In this document: positions 7,362-15,074 of the stretch, one piece after another
Layout: every line of letters starts with the position of its first letter
Numbering within the stretch: the stretch's first letter is position 1
Source of the DNA: Pleionea sp041591085
Lineage (GTDB): Bacteria > Pseudomonadota > Gammaproteobacteria > Enterobacterales > Kangiellaceae
DNA length: 29,307 nt
NCBI GenBank assembly: GCA_041591085.1
Contig: JBFHSP010000016.1
Span: forward strand, 1 to 29,307
Reading direction: 5' to 3'
Position numbers and translations under genes: made by a program
The notes under the pieces: generated by a model
Told to the model about the DNA's origin: nothing
The model's input: only the letters and a program-made list of their open reading frames with translations
The model's database searches: none

Positions 7362-8219
7362 GTGAATCAATTTAGGAAGGTCGGCCTTATTTTAGTGGCC
7401 ATTTTACTGATCCAAAGTTGCGGCGTTAAATTTTGGTATAACCGACTGGACTGGCTAGTCCCGTGGTATCTAGATGATTATATTGAGCTTTCGGATATTC
7501 AAGAAGAGCAGTTAGAACTGCTTATAAATCAAAAGCTTATTTGGCACCGTTCATCGCAGCTGCCGCAATATGTTGTATGGATTGAATCCCTTCAAAGTGA
7601 TATTAAAAGTGCTGATATCGAGCAACATTATGATACTCATCAAGTTAAACTGCGGTCGTTTTATGAAGAATTACTTGGAGAGTTTGCTCCTGATTTGGCA
7701 AAAGCAGCAGCGCAACTAAGCGATGAACAAAGAAAACAGCTAATAGAAAATTTAGAAAAGGAAGATAAGGAGTGGGCTGAAGAGCTCAAAGAACTGACAG
7801 CAGAAGAAAGCTTGGAACGCAGAACAGAGAATATTAAAGACAGTGTTAGCGACTGGGTAGGAAGGCTTTCTGACTACCAAATCGGCCTGATAAATCAGTG
7901 GGCTAGTGAGCAACAGTCTACTTCTGTTCTTCGCATGGCCTATCGAGCAAAATGGCGAGAAGCCTTTAATAATTTGTTAGTGTTGCCTACCGATGATGAA
8001 GCATCGTTCAATAAAAAAACAGAAGAACTGACCTCATTATTTTTGCAGTCTAGTCGATACCAGTCTAGTGAATTAAAGGAGTTATTCGAAATTAATCGAG
8101 CGCTGAGCCGCTATTATCTGATCAAGCTTCACGCCAGTTTGTCAGAGCAACAAAAAAAGCGATTGATTAACAAATTAAATGACTACAAAGAAGATTTTGA
8201 ATCATTGATTGATGAATAA
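7362..8219 (+). CDS. DUF6279-type lipoprotein
   Basis: This is a predicted outer-membrane or periplasmic lipoprotein of unknown function. The 285-residue chain begins with a lipoprotein signal ending in L16-IQSC20, where Cys20 would be lipidated; Gly and Val at +2/+3 suggest export to the outer membrane. The mature part starts with YNRLDWLVPWYLDDYIELSD, the typical opening of DUF6279 proteins, and continues as charged helices. The start is GTG at 7362 with AGGGAG at 7351-7356. Its stop overlaps the start of the glycosylase gene, which suggests translational coupling between two functionally unrelated products. Confidence 0.85.
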   Translation: MNQFRKVGLILVAILLIQSCGVKFWYNRLDWLVPWYLDDYIELSDIQEEQLELLINQKLIWHRSSQLPQYVVWIESLQSDIKSADIEQHYDTHQVKLRSFYEELLGEFAPDLAKAAAQLSDEQRKQLIENLEKEDKEWAEELKELTAEESLERRTENIKDSVSDWVGRLSDYQIGLINQWASEQQSTSVLRMAYRAKWREAFNNLLVLPTDDEASFNKKTEELTSLFLQSSRYQSSELKELFEINRALSRYYLIKLHASLSEQQKKRLINKLNDYKEDFESLIDE

Positions 8220-8856
8220 TTCACAAAAATACTTTAATCAACAACAGGTCGCTTTGGCTGAAAAGGACTTGTCTAATAAAGATCCAAGAATGAAAATGTT
8301 GATTGAAAAGTGGGGGCCATGCGCTATACAACCTTGGAGTAAAATCCGTTTTAATGCATTGATAGAAATTATTATCGGCCAACAGCTTTCAGTAGCGGCT
8401 GCAAAAACGATTATCCAACGCTTTTATGATTTGTTTGGTACTACGAGTATTTCACCTGAACAAATTTTAAACATTGAAGATCCTATATTAAGACAAGCAG
8501 GACTTTCGAGAGCAAAAGCGAACTATTGCAAGGGCATTGCACAAGCTGTTGTAAATGGAGAGCTTCATTTTGAATCGTTAGAGCAACAAAGTTTAGATGT
8601 TGTTTTAGATAATTTGATTCAATTAAAAGGCGTTGGGCTTTGGAGCGCACAAATGTACGCCATATTCGTATTAGGCTTTCAAGATGTGTGGAGCTTTGGT
8701 GATTTAGGATTGAAAAAAGCAGTCGCTCATTTAAATGACCTTGAAGCACTTCCATCGGAGCAACAATTTATACAAGCCGGTAATTTGTGGCAGCCTCATC
8801 GAAGTATTGCAAGTTGGTATTGCTGGCGCTTGGTAGAAAGCTTAAAGCAAAGATGA
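8212..8856 (+). CDS. DNA-3-methyladenine glycosylase II-like (AlkA family)
   Basis: This base-excision enzyme of the HhH-GPD superfamily probably removes alkylated bases from DNA. The 214-residue protein carries IIIGQQLSVAAAKTI, the helix-hairpin-helix LKGVGLWSAQMYAIF (about 138-152) and the catalytic aspartate in SFGDLGLKKA (D164). No FeS-cluster cysteines follow, which separates it from Nth/MutY. It is shorter than E. coli AlkA (282 residues) because it lacks the N-terminal TBP-like domain, as in Mag-type enzymes. The start is ATG at 8212, overlapping the lipoprotein stop by 8 bases; a TTG at 8209 could add one residue. Confidence 0.9.
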   Translation: MNNSQKYFNQQQVALAEKDLSNKDPRMKMLIEKWGPCAIQPWSKIRFNALIEIIIGQQLSVAAAKTIIQRFYDLFGTTSISPEQILNIEDPILRQAGLSRAKANYCKGIAQAVVNGELHFESLEQQSLDVVLDNLIQLKGVGLWSAQMYAIFVLGFQDVWSFGDLGLKKAVAHLNDLEALPSEQQFIQAGNLWQPHRSIASWYCWRLVESLKQR

Positions 8857-8910
8857 CTTCTTATTATTAAATTACAATGACTTATCTCATTTTTGGAAAT
8901 TAAAATTCAC

Positions 8911-8938
8911 TTTACATCACTCTTATCTATCGTATACT
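8911..8938 (+). promoter_or_regulatory. candidate promoter of the cold-shock gene
   Basis: TTTACA (8911-8916) and TATACT (8933-8938) are separated by 16 bp and lie about 235 bases before the csp start codon. If used, they would give a long untranslated leader, as is known for cspA-type genes. Confidence 0.5.
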
Positions 8939-8944
8939 GAGCCC

Positions 8945-9172
8945 TGTGAAATATCAGTGGTTGCGAATACTGTTATAAAATAAATATTAATAATCGGTAT
9001 GTTCGTTTTTATGGATAACGCAAACTCGAAGACCTTTCTGTAGTATCTCGTGTTGTAGTATCGTAAGTCACCCCTGATCTTTCACTGATTGTTTTGTCTT
9101 GTTTTTACATCGGTTGATAAGGCTAAGACAAAATAAGCAAAATTAATTAATAGAATAATCAGGAGTAACGCA
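8945..9172 (+). promoter_or_regulatory. long 5' leader of the cold-shock gene with hairpin
   Basis: The 316-bp gap between 8856 and 9173 contains no gene. Downstream of the candidate promoter lies a leader of about 228 nt. It holds a direct repeat TGTAGTATC (9039-9047 and 9054-9062) and a perfect 9-bp stem (TTTTGTCTT, 9092-9100, with AAGACAAAA, 9125-9133; 24-base loop). The Shine-Dalgarno AGGAG is at 9161-9165. Cold-shock mRNAs of the CspA group are known to change leader structure with temperature; that this one does so is inferred. Confidence 0.5.
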
Positions 9173-9382
9173 ATGTCATTAACTACCGGTCAGGTAAAGT
9201 GGTTTAACGAAACCAAAGGTTTTGGATTTTTAGAGCAAGAAAATGGTCCCGATGTTTTCGTTCATTTCAGTTCTATTCAATCTGAAGGTTTCAAAACTTT
9301 AGCTGAAGGCCAAAAAGTAAAGTTTGAAGTACAAGATGGTCAGAAAGGTCCTCAAGCAGCGAATGTTCAAGTTATTGCTTAA
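9173..9382 (+). CDS. cold-shock domain protein (CspA family)
   Basis: This is a single-stranded nucleic-acid binding protein that melts RNA structure, especially in the cold. The 69-residue chain is the typical one-domain OB fold, with the RNA-binding motifs KGFGFL (RNP1, about 14-19) and VFVHF (RNP2, about 28-32), and VKWFN at the N-terminus. A strong ribosome site AGGAG lies 7 bases before ATG. The gene stands alone, with its own long leader upstream and a terminator downstream. Which csp paralogue it is cannot be told from sequence alone. Confidence 0.96.
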   Translation: MSLTTGQVKWFNETKGFGFLEQENGPDVFVHFSSIQSEGFKTLAEGQKVKFEVQDGQKGPQAANVQVIA

Positions 9383-9397
9383 TCATTAGAAGCTGCT

Positions 9398-9425
9398 AAA
9401 AACCGCGATTATTCGCGGTTTTTTT
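9398..9425 (+). terminator. Rho-independent terminator of the csp gene
   Basis: An 11-bp stem (9398-9408 with 9413-9423, core ACCGCGA/TCGCGGT) with loop TTAT runs into a T-tract to 9425. It lies 15 bases after the csp stop codon. Confidence 0.9.
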
Positions 9426-9522
9426 ATGCTTGTTCACCATGCCTATTTCTTTTTAGCTCCTTCAGTCTACAATCAACTTATTTAAGCAACCGCAATTTAA
9501 TAAGTCCAATTTCAGGAAATGT

Positions 9523-9831
9523 ATGAAAAAAGTTTATACCGCAATGGATTACATTGATGCGCAGCTGATCAAAGGTTTGCTTGAGTTTTCTGATATAAAA
9601 GTACAACTTAAAGGTGAAAGTTTAATTGGCGCTATGGGAGAGCTTTCTCCAGAAGTCACTCAGCTTGAAGTTTTGGTTGATGAAGCGAATGAAAATAAAG
9701 CAAAGCTACTCATTGAAGAGCAACGTAAACAATCACTTTATTCGCCTGCTTGGTTTTGCAAGACTTGCCATGAACATAACGAAGGTTCATTTTCTATTTG
9801 TTGGAATTGTCAAAATGAGCCAAAAGATTAA
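9523..9831 (+). CDS. DUF2007 domain protein with C-terminal zinc ribbon
   Basis: The function is unknown. In 102 residues, the first about 70 form a DUF2007-type ferredoxin-like fold (KKVYTAMDYIDAQLIKGLLE, then GELSPEVTQLEVLVDEAN), a domain often described as a putative signal-transducing module. The last about 30 residues carry two cysteine pairs, C79xxC82 and C93xxC96 (FCKTC and CWNC), which probably bind zinc. There is no signal peptide, so it should be cytoplasmic. It stands alone between the csp terminator and the convergent ygiQ gene. The fusion of both parts is known in proteobacteria. Confidence 0.85.
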   Translation: MKKVYTAMDYIDAQLIKGLLEFSDIKVQLKGESLIGAMGELSPEVTQLEVLVDEANENKAKLLIEEQRKQSLYSPAWFCKTCHEHNEGSFSICWNCQNEPKD

Positions 9832-9890
9832 ATTGGAGTTATCAAACCTCTCGTTAAACTAAACTTTTATTCAAAATAATAACCGTTTAA

Positions 9891-12110
9891 TCAATGCTCT
9901 GTTGGCCTCTTTTTATGCTTCTTTTGAAATTGTGAACGCTTATGTGACGAGGTGGTTTTTAGCTTAACCTGAGGTCCTGCTTTTTTCTGGCCTGCTTTTT
10001 TACCATGAGTTTTATGTTTAGCGGCAAATTGCGATGAACTATCATCTGCCGGTATTAAACAGTGTTTGCCATCACCAATTAAATGCTGCAATCCATTTTC
10101 TTTTAAATACTGTCGAATAATCGGCCAGTTTTTAGGATCATGATACCTTAGCAACGCTTTATGTAATTGTCTTTGTGGTAACTCTTTTGCGGTGAACATT
10201 TTGTCACTTTTATAAGTGACTTTGTGGAGCGGATCTCTATCTGAATAGTACATGGCTGTCGCAAGCGACATAGGTGACGGATAAAACGTTTGTACTTGAT
10301 CAGGACGAAAATCGTTTTGTTTACACCATAGCGCAAGGTTGACCATATCTTCGTTGGTGCATCCGGGATGCGCGGCAATAAAGTAAGGAATTAAATATTG
10401 CTCTTTACCAACTTCCTTTGAATATTTATCGAATAATTTCTTAAAAGCTTGATAAGTGCCAATGCCCGGCTTCATCATTTTATTGAGAGTATTATCTTCA
10501 GTGTGCTCCGGTGCAATTTTTAAATAACCACCAACATGATGTTGCACTAACTCTTTGACATATTCCGGATCTTCAACCGCTAAGTCGTACCTTAGTCCAG
10601 ATGCAATAGCGACTCTTTTTACACCATCAATTTTTCGAGCCTTACGATACAAATTGGTGGTGGGTGAATGATCCGTAATTAAATTCGGACAAATCGTTGG
10701 GTATACACAGCTTAATTTTCGGCAGTTAGCCTGGATTTCATCGTCTTTACAATTGAGCTGATACATATTGGCGGTGGGCCCACCCAAATCTGAAATTGTT
10801 CCAGTAAAGCCAGGTGTTTTATCACGGATGTTTTCTATTTCTTTTAAAATAGATTGCTCCGATCGGCTTTGAATTACGCGTCCTTCATGTTCGGTGATTG
10901 AACAGAATGTACAGCCGCCAAAACAGCCTCGCATAATGTTTACTGAAAACTTAATCATTTCGTAAGCCGGAATATGGGCATCGCCATATACAGGGTGGGG
11001 TTTACGCTGATAACTTAAATCAAACACGCCATCCATTTCTTCGGTTGTTAATGGAATGGGTGGTGAATTGATCCAAACTTCTTGGTTACCGTGTTTTTGT
11101 ACTAATGCACGAGCATTATTAGGGTTTGACTCTTGATGTAATATTCTTGAGGCATGTGCATAAAGTGCTGGGTCTTTTGCTACTTTTTCAAAAGAAGGCA
11201 AGCGAATAACGGTGGTCTCGGTATTGAGTTTTTCTTTTCGAGTCAGCGGTTGTGGTACCACTCGAATGGGCAAAGTCTCGTCTTTGCCCGATTCAGGGCT
11301 TATTGTACCAATGGTTGCTGATTGAGTGCTTTCTGATTCAGGGCCCGTTGGCTTGTACTCGTAAGGATTAGGAATTTGATCGATTTTGCCCGGCCAATCA
11401 ATTCGAGTGGAATCAATTTCAGTAAAACCGCCAGGAATTTGTTTTCGAACAAAGGCTGTCCCTTTTATTTCAGTCAATGACTCAATGCTACGACCTATCG
11501 ATAACTGATGAGCAATTTCGGCAAGAGAACGTTCGGCGTTGCCGTAAACTAATAAATCAGCGCCTGAGTCGAGCAATACCGAGCGACGTACTTTACCGCT
11601 CCAATGATCATATTGAGCGATACGGCGTAAGCTTGCTTCAATACCACCGGCTACAATAGGGGTTTCTTTATCAAAGGCTCGTAATTTTTGACAATAAACG
11701 GTTAGAGCTCGGTCGGGTCTTTTTCCGGCAACACCGTGTGGTGTGTAAGCGTCGTCGTTTCTTACTTTTAGATCAGCCGTATAGTGATTGATCATTGAAT
11801 CCATATTGCCAGCGGAAACGCCGTAAAATAAATTAGGCTTACCCAAAACTTGAAACGAAGATAAATCGTTCCAATCGGGCTGGGCGATAATACCAACACG
11901 AAATCCCTGAGACTCCAAAAAACGCCCGATTACAGCCATGCCAAAGCTTGGATGATCGATATATGCATCGCCCACCACTAATATTATGTCACAGCTATCC
12001 CAGCCTAAATCATCCATTTCTTTGCGAGACATGGGCAAATAAGGGGCTTGACCGTAACACTCGGCCCAGTATTTGGGGTACTCGAATAAATGGGTGGCGG
12101 ACTGGTTCAT
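9891..12110 (-). CDS. ygiQ: YgiQ family radical SAM protein
   Basis: YgiQ proteins are radical S-adenosylmethionine enzymes of unknown substrate. The 739-residue chain has the N-terminal domain (MSRKEMDDLGWDSCDIIL, then GDAYIDHPSFGMA), the FeS motif C396-FGGC400-TFC403 that binds the 4Fe-4S cluster, and the conserved phrases SDLGGPTANMY and YFIAAHPGC. The last about 40 residues are very basic (Lys/His-rich), as in many homologues. The start is ATG at 12110; there is no good Shine-Dalgarno. It is divergent from the TraB gene and convergent with the DUF2007 gene, so it is probably transcribed alone. Confidence 0.95.
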   Translation of the reverse strand: MNQSATHLFEYPKYWAECYGQAPYLPMSRKEMDDLGWDSCDIILVVGDAYIDHPSFGMAVIGRFLESQGFRVGIIAQPDWNDLSSFQVLGKPNLFYGVSAGNMDSMINHYTADLKVRNDDAYTPHGVAGKRPDRALTVYCQKLRAFDKETPIVAGGIEASLRRIAQYDHWSGKVRRSVLLDSGADLLVYGNAERSLAEIAHQLSIGRSIESLTEIKGTAFVRKQIPGGFTEIDSTRIDWPGKIDQIPNPYEYKPTGPESESTQSATIGTISPESGKDETLPIRVVPQPLTRKEKLNTETTVIRLPSFEKVAKDPALYAHASRILHQESNPNNARALVQKHGNQEVWINSPPIPLTTEEMDGVFDLSYQRKPHPVYGDAHIPAYEMIKFSVNIMRGCFGGCTFCSITEHEGRVIQSRSEQSILKEIENIRDKTPGFTGTISDLGGPTANMYQLNCKDDEIQANCRKLSCVYPTICPNLITDHSPTTNLYRKARKIDGVKRVAIASGLRYDLAVEDPEYVKELVQHHVGGYLKIAPEHTEDNTLNKMMKPGIGTYQAFKKLFDKYSKEVGKEQYLIPYFIAAHPGCTNEDMVNLALWCKQNDFRPDQVQTFYPSPMSLATAMYYSDRDPLHKVTYKSDKMFTAKELPQRQLHKALLRYHDPKNWPIIRQYLKENGLQHLIGDGKHCLIPADDSSSQFAAKHKTHGKKAGQKKAGPQVKLKTTSSHKRSQFQKKHKKRPTEH

Positions 12111-12175
12111 TTAAATAACTGCTCAAAAAATGGTCGCGTATTATGCCAAACAAAATAAAATATTTCAGCTCGATT

Positions 12176-12190
12176 AGCGGTTTAACCGCT
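12176..12190. promoter_or_regulatory. palindrome in the ygiQ/TraB intergenic region
   Basis: A perfect odd palindrome, AGCGGTT-T-AACCGCT, lies near the middle of the 145-bp gap between two divergent genes. The symmetry and place suit an operator, but no regulator is known from the sequence and no T-run supports a terminator. Confidence 0.3.
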
Positions 12191-12255
12191 TAAATCTGTT
12201 AAATTAGCACTCTTTTTATAGGTTTATTGGTCATTTTCTGCAAGGAGACCCGAAA

Positions 12256-13119
12256 GTGCATCACTTTTTAAAATTAATCGCTATAACCTCCTTTTTTTAT
12301 AGTCATGCCTTTGCCAAACAGCTTGTGTGGGAAGTTGAAAAAAACGGATCCAAACTGTTTATTGGTGGGACGGTTCATATGCTTCGTGCTAAAGATTTGC
12401 CATTGCCAGAAATTTATAACCAAGTCTATGAAAGCAGCGATGTTTTATTACTAGAAGTTAACCATGAAGAGCTTACATCAGCCTCCACTGCGTTTAAAAT
12501 GCTTTCAATGGGCATGCTCCCCAAAGGCAAAACTTTAGCCGATGAACTTTCGCCAGAAGTTTTGACTCAACTTAAACAGTTTTGTACTGAACACAAAATT
12601 CCCATAGCCCCCATGATGAGCATGAAGCCAAGTATGGTAGCGGTGACCATTTCTCTATCTATGATGCAAAAAAATGGGGCCCAATTGCCAGGTATTGACG
12701 CTAGGTTTGGACAACGTGCTATTGCTGATGGCAAGCCATCATTAGGTATGGAAACCATTGATGAACAGTTAAGTGCCATGTTTAAAAATGATATCAGTGG
12801 TGATGACTTTATCACCTACACCTTAAAAGATGTTAACCAGTTTCAACAAACTCTCGATGTGATGATGAATGCTTTGTTCTTAGGAGATGCAGAAAAGTTA
12901 GAAGATCTTATTTTGAAACCATTTGCTGAATCATCACCTGAGTTTTTTTATTCCATTGTTACTAACCGAAATAATCAATGGCTCAACAAAATTGATGAGT
13001 TAATTAATACTCCAGAACAAGAGCTTATTTTAGTAGGTGCATTGCACTTAGTAGGTGAGGTAGGCGTGATTCACCAGTTAGAAAAGAAGGGGTACAAAGT
13101 TACTCAATTAGGGAATTAG
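12256..13119 (+). CDS. TraB/GumN family protein, exported
   Basis: TraB/GumN (Tiki-like) proteins have a predicted metallopeptidase-like fold; the bacterial role is not established. The 287-residue chain has a signal peptide (about 1-20, ending HAFA) and no later membrane span, so it is probably periplasmic. The two family motifs are present: GGTVH (37-41) near the start and GALH (261-264) near the end, supplying the paired histidines. LLLEVNHEEL also fits. The start is GTG at 12256 with a strong AAGGAGA 7 bases upstream. It is a single gene between two intergenic regions. Confidence 0.9.
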   Translation: MHHFLKLIAITSFFYSHAFAKQLVWEVEKNGSKLFIGGTVHMLRAKDLPLPEIYNQVYESSDVLLLEVNHEELTSASTAFKMLSMGMLPKGKTLADELSPEVLTQLKQFCTEHKIPIAPMMSMKPSMVAVTISLSMMQKNGAQLPGIDARFGQRAIADGKPSLGMETIDEQLSAMFKNDISGDDFITYTLKDVNQFQQTLDVMMNALFLGDAEKLEDLILKPFAESSPEFFYSIVTNRNNQWLNKIDELINTPEQELILVGALHLVGEVGVIHQLEKKGYKVTQLGN

Positions 13120-13210
13120 TTTTTTATTATTGTAAATGTCCTCGCAGCTATTAAATAGATTCGATCAGAGTCTAATGGTGATAAAGGTTTTGTTATAAAA
13201 AGTATTTTCT

Positions 13211-13232
13211 AAAAAAATCGACCAAGGGTCGA
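13211..13232 (-). terminator. probable terminator of the pan operon
   Basis: On the minus strand a 6-bp stem (TCGACC/GGTCGA, 13227-13232 with 13218-13223; 3-base loop) runs into seven T residues (13211-13217). It lies 146 bases after the panC stop, beyond the repeat elements, so panC mRNA would include them. The stem is short. Confidence 0.5.
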
Positions 13233-13243
13233 AATGAAAGTTT

Positions 13244-13330
13244 GTCATTATGAGGAATGAAGTGACGCGATAATCTATTGTTTATTTTTACAAGAGTGAG
13301 ATAGCCGCGGGTGAAACTCTTCTCTATGAC
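13244..13330. repeat. 87-bp imperfect palindromic repeat-like element
   Basis: The element begins GTCAT (13244) and ends ATGAC (13330). Its two arms of roughly 35 bases are imperfect inverted copies: GTCATTATGAGGAATGAAG against the reverse complement of the right end, GTCATAGAGAAGAGTTTCA. A T-rich centre separates them. The wording, with GTCATTRYGAGGAATGAAG-like ends and AATCT in the arm, is close to palindromic repeats found scattered between genes in many bacteria. No second copy is in this window. Confidence 0.55.
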
Positions 13331-13343
13331 GATTCTAAATTCG

Positions 13344-13380
13344 CTGTCATCTCGTACTTGATACGAGATCCAGTGTTTTA
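13344..13380. repeat. second short hairpin repeat-like element at the panC 3' end
   Basis: CTGTCATCTCGTACTTGATACGAGATCC-type sequence contains a perfect 8-bp stem (ATCTCGTA, 13349-13356, with TACGAGAT, 13362-13369). It resembles a dispersed intergenic family of the form GTCATCCCGTACTTGATACGGGATCC, with compensating C-to-T and G-to-A changes that keep the stem. Its edge overlaps the panC stop codon. Confidence 0.5.
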
Positions 13381-14229
13381 AAGGTTCACTTCTTGATTAT
13401 CAATGAGCCTTGGCTTTCCAAGCCAAGCAGCAGCAGCAATCAGTAAATTTTTATCATTAGCTTTGGCGGGTTCTAAATCACTTTGGCGCACAATAGAAAA
13501 GTAATCCACGGTAAATTTATCGTGAGTCAGTTGCTTGGTGGCCGATTGAATTAATTGGCTAAAATTTTTATCGCCGGCTTCAATTTGTTTTTGAATGGCA
13601 ATAATGGTGGCGCGTAAATGTGATGCGTGATCTTTTTCTTGCGTGGTTAAATAACCATTACGCGAACTCATGGCTAAGCCATTTTCTTCTCGTAGAATAG
13701 CGCCGCCTTTAATCGCGATAGGCATATTTAAATCATCAACCATGCGCTTAATGATCATCAACTGCTGATAATCTTTTTGGCCAAATACCGCGACATCAGG
13801 TTGAACGATATTGAATAAAATATTTACGACGGTAGTGACGCCCAAAAAATGTCCCGGACGACTGGCACCACAAAGTTTACTGGTAAGATCCGGTATGGCT
13901 TCAACTTTGGTATGAAACTCTTTACCTCTGGGATAAATCATTTCTGTATTGGGTAAAAATAAAATATCGGTTTGTTCTTGTTCCAATAATTTTTGATCGT
14001 TTTCAAGTGTTCTTGGATAGTTATCGAAATCTTCGTTGGGGCCAAACTGTAATGGATTAACATAAATGCTGACCACTACTATATCAGCCATAGTTTTCGC
14101 CTGTTTTACTAGGCTCAAATGCCCTTGGTGCAAATTGCCCATGGTGGGTACAAAGGCAATGGTTTTGCCTTGCGCTTTAAGTGAGCGAATATGCGCTTGA
14201 AGTAACGATTTTTCTTCAAAAAGTTTCAT
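13378..14229 (-). CDS. panC: pantothenate synthetase (pantoate-beta-alanine ligase)
   Basis: PanC joins pantoate and beta-alanine with ATP to give pantothenate, the last step before coenzyme A synthesis. The 283-residue protein has the nucleotide-binding M30-GNLHQGH37, the pantoate-binding FLGVTTVVNILFNIVQPDV segment, FGQKDYQQL and the KMSKS-like MSSRNGYL. The length is normal. It follows panB by 20 bp on the same strand. The stop codon sits inside the edge of a repeat-like element, so the last residues (DNQEVNL) may be lineage-specific. No panD (aspartate decarboxylase) follows. Confidence 0.97.
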   Translation of the reverse strand: MKLFEEKSLLQAHIRSLKAQGKTIAFVPTMGNLHQGHLSLVKQAKTMADIVVVSIYVNPLQFGPNEDFDNYPRTLENDQKLLEQEQTDILFLPNTEMIYPRGKEFHTKVEAIPDLTSKLCGASRPGHFLGVTTVVNILFNIVQPDVAVFGQKDYQQLMIIKRMVDDLNMPIAIKGGAILREENGLAMSSRNGYLTTQEKDHASHLRATIIAIQKQIEAGDKNFSQLIQSATKQLTHDKFTVDYFSIVRQSDLEPAKANDKNLLIAAAAWLGKPRLIDNQEVNL

Positions 14230-14249
14230 AGCAAAAATATTAAAATGAA

Positions 14250-15047
14250 TTATTCAAAACTGTGATCAGACGATGGAAAGGTGCGCGCTTTAACTTGTTT
14301 AACGTAGCACTCAATGGCTTTGCCAATATCACCAGCGGCTTCGGCCATAAAGTTTTTAACAAATTTGGGTTTAAAGTCACCATTAATACCCAGCATATCG
14401 TGTAGAACCAAAACTTGGGCATCGGTTTTACTACCTGCGCCGATACCGATGGTAGGAATGCTTAGGAGTTGTGTGATTTGTTCGGCAAGCTTTGCTGGCA
14501 CGCACTCTAACACTAACAACGAAGCTCCTGCGGCCTCTACGGCTTTAGCATCGGCGATCAGTTGGTCTGCCGCAGCTTGATCACGCCCTTGCACTTTATA
14601 GCCCCCTAAAGCATCCACCGATTGAGGGGTCAAACCTAAATGGGCGCAAACTGGAATGCCGCGTTCGGTCAATCCCTTGATGCTGTCGGCTAACCAAGCT
14701 CCGCCTTCTAATTTAACCATATTCGCACCAGCCTGCATTAGCTTAGCCGCGTTCGAATAGGTTTGTTCTGGCGTGGCATAACTCATATAAGAAAAATCAG
14801 CGATTACCAGTGGCAACTGCGCTCCTTTGGCCACAGCACGAACGTGATAGCACATGTCGTCGATCGATACTGGAACCGTCGATTGATGGCCTTGTATTAC
14901 CATGCCTAATGAATCGCCCACTAAAATGACTTCTACTCCTTTGGATTGAAGTAGTGCAGCGAAAGTAGCATCATAGGCGGTTAATACGGCAAAAGCTTCG
15001 CCAGACTCTTTGAGTTGTTTGAGAGTATGAATAGTGACTTTTTTCAT
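14250..15047 (-). CDS. panB: 3-methyl-2-oxobutanoate hydroxymethyltransferase
   Basis: PanB adds a hydroxymethyl group from methylenetetrahydrofolate to ketoisovalerate, making ketopantoate. With the ATG at 15047 (MKKVTIHTLKQL) the protein is 265 residues, the usual length. LTAYDATFA, VGDSLGMVIQGH, the metal-ligand region, VKLEGG, AHLGLTPQSV and GIGAG are all present. A further ATG at 15065 would add six residues (MRTRIS), but it has no ribosome site, so I prefer 15047. It lies 27 bp after the deoxynucleoside kinase and 20 bp before panC. Its folate cofactor links it to folK upstream. Confidence 0.96.
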   Translation of the reverse strand: MKKVTIHTLKQLKESGEAFAVLTAYDATFAALLQSKGVEVILVGDSLGMVIQGHQSTVPVSIDDMCYHVRAVAKGAQLPLVIADFSYMSYATPEQTYSNAAKLMQAGANMVKLEGGAWLADSIKGLTERGIPVCAHLGLTPQSVDALGGYKVQGRDQAAADQLIADAKAVEAAGASLLVLECVPAKLAEQITQLLSIPTIGIGAGSKTDAQVLVLHDMLGINGDFKPKFVKNFMAEAAGDIGKAIECYVKQVKARTFPSSDHSFE

Positions 15048-15074
15048 TGAAATTCTCGTTCGCATTTAGCGCAA

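Noticed and set aside
9832..9890. Terminator between the DUF2007 gene and ygiQ
   Set aside because: Only a loose pairing (GTTAAAC/GTTTAAT) is visible with no GC stem or T-run.
14314..14580. 88-aa plus-strand frame over panB
   Set aside because: It lies entirely antisense to a clear panB; its composition follows from the complement of panB codons and no ribosome site is seen.
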